The notes under the pieces are model-generated. The model saw nothing but the letters and a program-made list of their open reading frames with translations. It searched no databases and was not told where the DNA came from. A stretch of DNA of 6,317 bases from Candidatus Stahliibacteriota bacterium (GTDB taxonomy: Bacteria > Hydrothermota > Tepidihabitantia > SM23-42), in NCBI GenBank assembly GCA_030613445.1, contig JAUWLY010000177.1, forward strand, positions 1-6,317. Direction: 5' to 3'. Below are positions 1 to 4,878 of this stretch, piece by piece. Numbering within the stretch: position 1 is the first letter of the stretch; every line of letters starts with the position of its first letter. The position numbers were made by a program, and so were the translations under genes.

Positions 1-837
1 TATCTTATGCACCTCGTCGAGATGAATATTGCGGCGTAAACGGACATGGACAGTTATCTCGAGTTTCCCACCGTAATCATGGACATGAATGTGGTGTACA
101 TCACTGACATCTTCACAACATAGCGCTGTCGCCCTGATATCGCTAATCAAATGATCTGATGGTGCCTCTCCAAGAAGCGCGCTACCTGACATAAAGATCA
201 TCATGATACCAGTGTATACAATAAACAGGGCGATAATGATACCAAGAATTCCATCAACCTGATAGAATCCAAACCGAAATAGAACAAAGCCAATAATAAC
301 AAGAACCGTTGAGATCGCATCAGTGCCATGATGCCAGGCGTCTGCTTTTAAAGCCGCCGAATGAACGTGCTTGCCGAAATCATAGGAAATAACGGACAGC
401 AATATCTTTACAATAATCGTAATCGCAAGAATAACAATAATCAACGAGCTGGATTCAACCGGCACGGGGGTTTTGACCCGGCTAATGCCGTTCATGAAAA
501 ACTCAAGACCAACGATAATCAACATACAGGCAATAACGATTGCGACAATCCTTTCTGCCCTGCCGTGTCCAAAAGGATGTTCTTTATCGGGCGGCTTTGT
601 TGATATCCTGAAGCCAATAATGACGACCAGTGAGGATGCAACATCGGATAAGGAATGGACTGCATCGGCGATAAGGGCTATGCTATTCACCATTATTCCG
701 AAGAAGAGCTTTACGACCGAGATGAAGAGGTTTACTACAATGCTCAAACCACCGACAAAATACCCACAGTTTTTCCTTTCATCACCTTTATTAAGATGAA
801 AGCGGGAAATAATATTATTCATATATTTTTTCATCAT
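1..837 (-). CDS. Cation diffusion facilitator (CDF) family divalent metal transporter, 3' end cut by window
   Basis: Inner-membrane antiporter expected to export Zn2+ or a similar divalent metal in exchange for protons. I translated 279 codons from the ATG; the reading frame stays open to the window edge, so the C-terminus is missing. Six membrane segments fit (roughly residues 27-49, 52-78, 96-118, 131-151, 160-186, 193-217). The CDF metal site is visible: H61-x3-D65 in segment 2 (ADAVHSLSD) and H169-x3-D173 in segment 5 (ADAWHHGTD). The loop motif HPFGHGRAE (87-95) is also typical. The start of the cytoplasmic domain (HIHVHDYGGK, about 249-258) is present. In the family, His at the first segment-2 position often goes with Zn preference, but the substrate is not proven. 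The start is either of two adjacent ATGs (837 or 834), or a third at residue 6. None has a Shine-Dalgarno site; a consensus promoter lies immediately upstream. Family assignment is secure. Confidence 0.95.
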   Translation of the reverse strand, partial: MMKKYMNNIISRFHLNKGDERKNCGYFVGGLSIVVNLFISVVKLFFGIMVNSIALIADAVHSLSDVASSLVVIIGFRISTKPPDKEHPFGHGRAERIVAIVIACMLIIVGLEFFMNGISRVKTPVPVESSSLIIVILAITIIVKILLSVISYDFGKHVHSAALKADAWHHGTDAISTVLVIIGFVLFRFGFYQVDGILGIIIALFIVYTGIMMIFMSGSALLGEAPSDHLISDIRATALCCEDVSDVHHIHVHDYGGKLEITVHVRLRRNIHLDEVHKI

Positions 838-850
838 GGTTTCTGGTTTG

Positions 851-878
851 ATTATAGGTTATTTACGATAATTGTCAA
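851..878 (-). promoter_or_regulatory. Sigma70-type promoter of the CDF gene, giving a very short leader
   Basis: Read on the minus strand, TTGACA (873-878) and TATAAT (851-856) are both exact consensus hexamers, separated by 16 bases. Only 13 bases (838-850) lie between the -10 box and the ATG at 837. A start point seven bases below the -10 box would leave about 7 untranslated bases, too few for a normal ribosome binding site. The -35 box sits in a 13-base palindrome, TAATTGTCAATTA (869-881). The spacer to the preceding gene's stop (838-920) holds no clear terminator, so some readthrough from thrC is possible. Confidence 0.75.
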
Positions 879-920
879 TTACCTGGCTTGTCTAATTCAT
901 TTGGGTTATGGATGCTCGAC

Positions 921-1706
921 TCAGGAGGTATTAATTGTGTTCAGTTCCTCGGCAAGTTCCTCTGAAGTATAATCTTGTTTTCTAACGCGCAGATCAAAAT
1001 ACAAAAGGACTGAACCGAGCACAGCTACAGGCATCCCTACTATCGTGCTGATCGCCAAGCCAAGAACCGGGATTATGCCAGCGATTGAATTGATACCCGC
1101 TACGATTATTGCAAACATTAGATTGATGCCGAACACGCGCCACCAATTACCTTTAACAAGAGCATAGCTCTTAGAAAATGCCTCAATAATACCCGTTCCC
1201 TCAATCATCACACACGGCAAAGCAAAGCACCAACATACACCAAGATAGATGGCAAAAGGTATGCCGATTATGGTTAGAACAAGAGCACCGAGTGACAAAC
1301 CAACAAGTATGCTCGTCCCCAGCGCAGTGCCCAGTCGGGACCAGGCATACCCATAGGAATCACTAAAACCAATGTCTTTATCATAATACTGCACAGCAAC
1401 GAAATAAATCAAAGCACATTGAACCAAGACACTGACTATGATAAAACCAATGTAGCCAAGCACGCCACCGATAATCATATATGGTAATACAATCATTATC
1501 CCGTCGCTTTCGCTGAGCAAAGGAAACAAAAAAATACCCCCATATATTGCTGTGAAAAAGATCGCATTGAGAACACCGATAATCGCGGCGATCGCCCAGA
1601 GTTTCGTGTAATTGCTTTTATAGATACGAAAAGCCTCGGAAAGAAGGTCTTCGAGTTTCCTCGGACCGAGACTGATTTCTTGCGGCGTCTTCAATTCTGT
1701 AGCCAT
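921..1706 (-). CDS. Uncharacterised multi-pass membrane protein, resembling GDPD-type membrane domain proteins
   Basis: A 261-residue integral membrane protein of unknown function. After a short soluble N-terminus (1-35, with a charged stretch LEDLLSEAFRIYK), hydrophobic segments run at about 36-62, 70-105, 127-165 and 190-236, enough for roughly six passes. The pattern SKSYALVKGNWWRVFGI (178-194) and the end LLYFDLRVRKQDY (234-246) followed by an acidic tail recall the family annotated as glycerophosphodiester phosphodiesterase membrane domain or as YciC-like/DUF proteins. That resemblance is from memory of the pattern, and no catalytic phosphodiesterase domain is present. Its ATG overlaps the thrC stop by one base (TAATG) and no Shine-Dalgarno site precedes it, so translation probably depends on reinitiation by ribosomes finishing thrC. 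A role in threonine metabolism is not implied by the sequence. Confidence 0.85.
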   Translation of the reverse strand: MATELKTPQEISLGPRKLEDLLSEAFRIYKSNYTKLWAIAAIIGVLNAIFFTAIYGGIFLFPLLSESDGIMIVLPYMIIGGVLGYIGFIIVSVLVQCALIYFVAVQYYDKDIGFSDSYGYAWSRLGTALGTSILVGLSLGALVLTIIGIPFAIYLGVCWCFALPCVMIEGTGIIEAFSKSYALVKGNWWRVFGINLMFAIIVAGINSIAGIIPVLGLAISTIVGMPVAVLGSVLLYFDLRVRKQDYTSEELAEELNTINTS

Positions 1707-2887
1707 TAGAAACGAAGGTCTTTAACCCATAAGTGGGCGTACTTTATCCCGCTCGCGGTATTGAATAATACCACAGTTTCACTCTCGCGGATCCAATCTT
1801 GCTGGCGTAGGTACTTGAAGGCAACGAGGGTTGCTCCTCCTTCAGGACAGCAAAAAATACCCTCGGTGCTGCCGATTTGCATTATCGCTTCGATCATCGC
1901 ATCATCCGGAACCGCGATCGCCGTACCCTTGCTCTCCTTTAGCGTACGCAGAATCAAAAAATCACCGATCGCTGCCGGTACGCGCAAGCCATCGGCAATA
2001 GTCTCTGCGTCACGCCACGGGGTTGCCGTATCTTTGCCTTCATTGAACGCGGTCACGATCGGCGCACACCCTTTAGCTTGAACTGATACCAAACGCGGCA
2101 ACTTCGATTTTATCCAACCAAGATTCTTGAGTTCTTCAAATGCCTTCCACATGCCGATAAGACCAGTGCCGCCACCAGTTGGGTAGATGATAACATCGGG
2201 TAAGTTCCAGCCAAGTTGTTCCGCCAGCTCAAAACCCATGGTTTTCTTGCCCTCTATACGGTATGGTTCTTTGAGCGTTGACATGTCAAACCTGCTATTT
2301 TGAGCTACATCATGAGCTGCCTGCTGCCCGCAGTGAGTAATATACCCCTCCACGAGTTTTACCTGAGCTCCTCTTGCTATGCATTCAATAACAAAGGTCT
2401 TGGGCACGTCCTTGGGCATATAAACAAAGGATTTCAAACCACCGAGTGCTGCATACGCGCTCATAGACACCGCGGCGTTACCAGCTGACGGCACCGCCAG
2501 TTCTTGTATCCCGAATTCACGCGCCCGGGATACCGCTACCGACATGCCGCGGTCCTTGAATGAACCGGTCGGATTCTGGCTTTCGTCTTTGATATAGAGA
2601 TTACCGAAATCCAAAACTTCACCGAGGCTTCGGGCATGGATCAACGGCGTGAACCCTTCACCGAGCGAAAGGATGTTCTTGTTATCCTGCAGGGGAAGCA
2701 ATTCTTTGTAACGCCACAGGTTTGGTGCGCGGTTTGCTATATCCTCGCGTTTGACTGCCTTGCGGACTTTTTTCAGGTCATAAAGAACGACCAGAGGTTT
2801 ACCACAAAACGAACAAAGATTCCAGCGTCTATCCGCTTCCAGCTTATTGCCGCATTTTGAACACTCTAAGTGACTGACGAAACCCAT
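1706..2887 (-). CDS. thrC: Threonine synthase with N-terminal zinc ribbon
   Basis: PLP-dependent cytosolic enzyme that converts O-phospho-L-homoserine and water to L-threonine and phosphate, the last step of threonine synthesis. At 393 residues it fits the shorter threonine synthase class. An N-terminal zinc ribbon is visible (C9, C12, C25, C28). The cofactor lysine is K111 in GSFKDRG; SAGNA (134-138) supplies the cofactor-binding asparagine, and PTGGGTG (236-242) is the phosphate-binding glycine loop. Related PLP enzymes such as threonine dehydratase lack this ribbon plus LGEGFTPL (75-82) combination, which favours thrC. The ATG at 2887 is the only plausible start, since the next Met is residue 115 and the ribbon begins at residue 9. 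It has no Shine-Dalgarno site; a consensus promoter ends five bases before it. thrA and thrB are not in the window. The stop overlaps the next gene's start. Confidence 0.95.
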   Translation of the reverse strand: MGFVSHLECSKCGNKLEADRRWNLCSFCGKPLVVLYDLKKVRKAVKREDIANRAPNLWRYKELLPLQDNKNILSLGEGFTPLIHARSLGEVLDFGNLYIKDESQNPTGSFKDRGMSVAVSRAREFGIQELAVPSAGNAAVSMSAYAALGGLKSFVYMPKDVPKTFVIECIARGAQVKLVEGYITHCGQQAAHDVAQNSRFDMSTLKEPYRIEGKKTMGFELAEQLGWNLPDVIIYPTGGGTGLIGMWKAFEELKNLGWIKSKLPRLVSVQAKGCAPIVTAFNEGKDTATPWRDAETIADGLRVPAAIGDFLILRTLKESKGTAIAVPDDAMIEAIMQIGSTEGIFCCPEGGATLVAFKYLRQQDWIRESETVVLFNTASGIKYAHLWVKDLRF

Positions 2888-2891
2888 GCGT

Positions 2892-2907
2892 CATTGTACA
2901 CACAATG
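2892..2907. promoter_or_regulatory. Perfect inverted repeat over the thrC -10 box, possible operator
   Basis: CATTGT and ACAATG arms of six bases are separated by ACAC. The left arm contains all but one base of the -10 hexamer, and the rest lies in the spacer, a classic place for a repressor to block polymerase. No regulator gene is nearby and no second copy was found in the window. Arms of six with a spacer of four can occur by chance in AT-rich promoters. Confidence 0.35.
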
Positions 2908-2921
2908 TGGTAAATTGTCAA
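2893..2921 (-). promoter_or_regulatory. Sigma70-type promoter of thrC, predicted leaderless
   Basis: On the minus strand TTGACA (2916-2921, exact) and TACAAT (2893-2898, five of six) are separated by the optimal 17 bases. Only GACGC lies between the -10 box and the ATG, so the transcript should begin at or within one or two bases of the start codon. No other start codon fits the zinc-ribbon N-terminus, which makes the leaderless reading stronger than usual. Confidence 0.8.
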
Positions 2922-2940
2922 TCATCAGACACGCTACGCT

Positions 2941-2988
2941 GGAGACACACTTCGTTGAAGACATGTTTCACTGCAGACATCTCACATT
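2941..2988. repeat. Degenerate tandem repeat, 16-base unit, three copies
   Basis: Three consecutive 16-base units are GGAGACACACTTCGTT (2941), GAAGACATGTTTCACT (2957) and GCAGACATCTCACATT (2973). All share G.AGACA at the start and a T-rich end. The copies are diverged, so the call is tentative. Confidence 0.4.
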
Positions 2989-3034
2989 TGTTCGATACAC
3001 TGAAATCTGCAGCTCAATCGGAGATTAAGGCATA

Positions 3035-3066
3035 TTTCGTGCACGCCTTCGGCTGGAGGCACGAAA
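3035..3066. repeat. Inverted repeat / hairpin with eight-base-pair perfect stem
   Basis: TTTCGTGC (3035-3042) and GCACGAAA (3059-3066) are exact complements around a 16-base loop that itself contains a small GCC-TTC-GGC hairpin. On the minus strand the sequence after the stem (TATGCC) is not T-rich, so it is not a standard terminator, although it could still stabilise the 3' end of the TPR transcript. Confidence 0.5.
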
Positions 3067-3090
3067 CAAATCCCAAGTTCCAAATCCCAA
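3067..3090. repeat. Direct repeat CAAATCCCAA, two copies
   Basis: CAAATCCCAA occurs exactly at 3067-3076 and 3081-3090, separated by four bases (GTTC). It lies between the hairpin and the first four-copy array. Confidence 0.5.
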
Positions 3091-3122
3091 ATAACTCAAT
3101 TACTTAGTAACTTAATAACTGT
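3091..3122. repeat. Short tandem array, 8-base unit, four copies
   Basis: Units are ATAACTCA, ATTACTTA, GTAACTTA and ATAACTGT, with consensus RTAACTTA. Spacing is exactly eight bases throughout, with no more than two or three changes per copy. Confidence 0.6.
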
Positions 3123-3175
3123 CTTACCCGGTGAAACGGAGAGATACCTTCGCTGGGATAAATCAATAGCGTCAT

Positions 3176-3211
3176 GATCGTTTAGACCGTTTTGATCGTT
3201 AATATCGTTGT
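3176..3211. repeat. Short tandem array, 9-base unit, four copies
   Basis: Units are GATCGTTTA, GACCGTTTT, GATCGTTAA and TATCGTTGT. The core GATCGTT is kept in each copy with at most one change, in strict nine-base register. Confidence 0.6.
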
Positions 3212-3220
3212 TTCTCGCCC

Positions 3221-3248
3221 TACGCTTTACTCACTACGCCTTACGCTT
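3221..3248. repeat. Short tandem array, 7-base unit, four copies
   Basis: Units are TACGCTT, TACTCAC, TACGCCT and TACGCTT. The first and last are identical; the second is the most diverged. It begins nine bases after the 9-base array ends. Confidence 0.6.
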
Positions 3249-3251
3249 TTC

Positions 3252-3283
3252 CCGTTACTCCCATACTCCGTTACTCCGATACT
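3252..3283. repeat. Short tandem array, 8-base unit, four copies
   Basis: Units are CCGTTACT, CCCATACT, CCGTTACT and CCGATACT. The first and third are identical, and CC..TACT holds in copies 1 and 3 while CC.ATACT holds in 2 and 4, hinting at a 16-base higher-order duplication. It ends ten bases from the TPR stop codon. Confidence 0.65.
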
Positions 3284-3293
3284 ATCCTTCTAG

Positions 3294-4028
3294 CTACTTT
3301 TCTTTTATTTCTTCGAGTAGTTCTAGCGCTTCAGGCTTATCATCTAATACAAAATCAGCCATGTAAGTTGGCTTCAGTATGTCGAGCAATCTCTTCAAAT
3401 ACCAGCGTGCTTTCTCATAGTCCTTTTTCTTTATCCAGACTTTGGCCATATCAACGTAAAGTAAACTATAATTAGAATCTATTTCAATACTCTTATTGAG
3501 CGCTTCCAAGGATTTATTTAGATTGCCACCTAATAACCCCGGTAATTCATAGTACAACATCGCTTTCACATCGAGTGCGCCGGTATGTTCTGGATCCAGC
3601 TTCAGTACCTTATCCAATTCTTTCTTTATCTCAGGAACTGATGCGAGAGAATTCAGCACGCCCTTTGTCTGCCCTATCCTGCCGACATTAACAACATACC
3701 AAAAGTGAGCCCATTTAGAATTGCCATCGACTTTAATCGCTTTTTTCGCATGTTTCTTGCCCGTTTCATATAATGCAAGCTTGTCTTTTTTAGTATTAGC
3801 TTCGTCGCCTAGCAGATAATAAACCCTGGAAAGTTCATAAAGAGCACGCACATTTTCCGGTTCTTGTTCAATCACGTTGCTGAGTACCTCGGCACTCACC
3901 GCGAGGTTTTCGCTGTTCAAATGGCGCGTTCCGAATAACTCAATTGCATTATCGATAAGAGAATCACTCGATTGAGCAATAATGAAAGATACTATAACGA
4001 ATAATCCTATTAGATAACGTCTTAACAT
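3294..4028 (-). CDS. Exported tetratricopeptide-repeat protein, TatT-like
   Basis: A 244-residue protein probably secreted to the periplasm. Residues 1-18 form a signal peptide: MLRRY charged start, hydrophobic core LIGLFVIVSFII, and likely cleavage after A18 before QSSDS. There is no cysteine at that point, so it is not a typical lipoprotein. The rest is helical with TPR-like units at about 45-78 (EVLSNVIEQEPENVRALYEL), 83-108, 134-163 and 167-207 (NKSLEALNKSIEIDSNYSLL). The phrase PGLLGGNLNKS (163-173) is reminiscent of the TatT family of TRAP-transporter-associated TPR proteins; no TRAP permease or binding protein is nearby, so a general scaffold or envelope role is as likely. The ATG is preceded by AAAGGAGG at 4033-4040, four bases away, the best ribosome binding site in the window. 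It follows the deacetylase by 76 bases in the same direction. Confidence 0.85.
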   Translation of the reverse strand: MLRRYLIGLFVIVSFIIAQSSDSLIDNAIELFGTRHLNSENLAVSAEVLSNVIEQEPENVRALYELSRVYYLLGDEANTKKDKLALYETGKKHAKKAIKVDGNSKWAHFWYVVNVGRIGQTKGVLNSLASVPEIKKELDKVLKLDPEHTGALDVKAMLYYELPGLLGGNLNKSLEALNKSIEIDSNYSLLYVDMAKVWIKKKDYEKARWYLKRLLDILKPTYMADFVLDDKPEALELLEEIKEK

Positions 4029-4032
4029 GTAA

Positions 4033-4040
4033 CCTCCTTT
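4033..4040 (-). promoter_or_regulatory. Strong Shine-Dalgarno site of the TPR gene
   Basis: AAAGGAGG followed by TTAC and the ATG gives near-complete anti-Shine-Dalgarno pairing. It fixes the TPR start and shows that this genome uses classical leadered initiation as well as the apparently leaderless starts of thrC and the CDF gene. Confidence 0.85.
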
Positions 4041-4050
4041 GTAAAATTTT

Positions 4051-4100
4051 TATTGGGTTTGGGCTATGAAGCTGGAATCCAGCATCCAGACCTAAACCCA
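4051..4100 (-). other. Long imperfect hairpin between the deacetylase and TPR genes
   Basis: On the minus strand TGGGTTTAGG (4100-4091) pairs with CCCAAACCCA (4060-4051) over ten positions with a single A-C mismatch. Inside, GCTGG and CCAGC pair around ATT (4071-4083). The structure starts directly after the deacetylase stop and ends ten bases before the ribosome binding site. The following bases are ATAAAAATTTT rather than a T run, so it is not a clean terminator. It may be an intercistronic processing or stabilising element, or a dispersed intergenic repeat. Confidence 0.5.
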
Positions 4101-4101
4101 T

Positions 4102-4130
4102 ATTCTATCTCTTGACGAGCATAGTCGCAA
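4102..4130 (-). promoter_or_regulatory. Weak candidate promoter for the TPR gene
   Basis: TTGCGA (4125-4130, four of six) and TAGAAT (4102-4107, five of six) are 17 bases apart at the end of the deacetylase gene. The start point would fall near 4095, inside the 5' arm of the hairpin, which would break that structure in the new transcript. Low confidence beside the two consensus promoters in this window. Confidence 0.25.
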
Positions 4131-4842
4131 TGGTAAAGTAATTAATGACCCTCTGTTTTATGCGGTCATAACGATAGATAAAATTGGGTTTTTCGATAAC
4201 CTTTGTTTCAAAACTCCTTGGCGTATCAGTAATGTAAACGCTTTCTTTTTTGAGCAGCAAGTCATTACGACCATCGCCGCCAAAACCGAACTCATAACCT
4301 GCTTTGCTAACTGCTCTTACCACTATCGGGTTTACTCTGTTGAAAGGGTAAGATATGCTCGTACATCCACCAAGTTCCTGCTGTAAAATCCTCTTGGATT
4401 CAAATACTTCGTATTCAACTTCCTGTTCACTCATCCTTGCAAGATTCCGATGGTTCATAGTGTGTGAACCGAATTCAATGCCCCAATCTTTCATCTCGTA
4501 TATCTTATCCCAGGATAGGTGCTGGACACGTTTACCCGTGATACTAATATCCCATAAATTATCCTGACCGATATAATTAACAATAAGAAAAACCACCGCC
4601 TTGACACTGTGTTTCTTGAGGATTGGAAATGCATACTCATATACAGTATCTTCACCATCATCAAAGGTTATAACAATGCCATCATCATTCTCCCCGGGAA
4701 GGACAATGTCTAAGCCTTTGTCAGAAATGATTTCCAAGAACCTTGCGAACTGCTCTGGCGTGTTCCAGGTTCCGCAGAATTGAAATCTAGGAGTTATCCT
4801 GTGAAACTGTAGAGCTTTCATCCGGTTAGAAAACCTCGCCAT
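4105..4842 (-). CDS. Polysaccharide deacetylase (NodB / carbohydrate esterase 4 family)
   Basis: Metal-dependent hydrolase expected to remove N- or O-acetyl groups from a sugar polymer or glycan precursor. At 245 residues it is essentially a bare NodB domain. Motif 1 is TFDDG (59-63), with D61 the likely base and D62 a metal ligand; motif 2 is HTMNH (127-131), giving the two metal histidines. Motif 3 is SYPFN (164-168) where many members have Arg-x-Pro-Tyr; the arginine is absent, as in the FSYPFG-like branch. No signal peptide or membrane anchor is visible, so it may act in the cytoplasm on a precursor. The start is uncertain: the ATG at 4842 has no good ribosome binding site, and Met8 at 4821 (MKALQFHRI, a usual NodB-type opening) has GAGG 12 bases upstream. 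It lies 36 bases after the transporter gene. Substrate unknown. Confidence 0.9.
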   Translation of the reverse strand: MARFSNRMKALQFHRITPRFQFCGTWNTPEQFARFLEIISDKGLDIVLPGENDDGIVITFDDGEDTVYEYAFPILKKHSVKAVVFLIVNYIGQDNLWDISITGKRVQHLSWDKIYEMKDWGIEFGSHTMNHRNLARMSEQEVEYEVFESKRILQQELGGCTSISYPFNRVNPIVVRAVSKAGYEFGFGGDGRNDLLLKKESVYITDTPRSFETKVIEKPNFIYRYDRIKQRVINYFTIATMLVKR

Positions 4843-4878
4843 TTTCCGAGGGTAGATGCCAATGTTTTCTTTGAATTT

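Larger units (their letters stand above)
2888..3293. other. 406-base non-coding, repeat-rich spacer between the TPR gene and thrC
   Basis: No reading frame here looks like a protein. The 73-codon plus-strand frame starting at 2886 has repeat-derived composition and recognisable similarity to nothing. From the thrC side the spacer contains the thrC promoter, a three-copy 16-base degenerate repeat, a hairpin with an eight-base-pair stem, and then four short tandem arrays in a row ending ten bases from the TPR stop codon. No T-rich intrinsic terminator for the TPR gene is evident on the minus strand. Confidence 0.7.

Noticed and set aside
838..920. Terminator between the membrane protein gene and the CDF gene
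   Set aside because: No GC-rich stem followed by a T run on the minus strand was found; the only palindrome is AT-rich and lies over the -35 box.
361..972. Three overlapping plus-strand frames over the left end
   Set aside because: They are antisense to the CDF gene (and its promoter), whose minus-strand translation gives complete CDF motifs; the plus-strand products are low in sense.
2886..3107. Plus-strand open frame of 73 codons beginning at the thrC start codon region
   Set aside because: It runs through the thrC promoter, the 16-base repeats and the hairpin, has no ribosome binding site, and its product has no recognisable domain.
3127..3157. Stem CCCGGTGAA / TTCGCTGGG
   Set aside because: It needs two G-U pairs and only works as plus-strand RNA, for which there is no promoter or gene; on the minus strand it has two mismatches.
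3091..3283. Possible CRISPR array
   Set aside because: Units are 7 to 9 bases long, contiguous and without spacers, and no cas gene is present.
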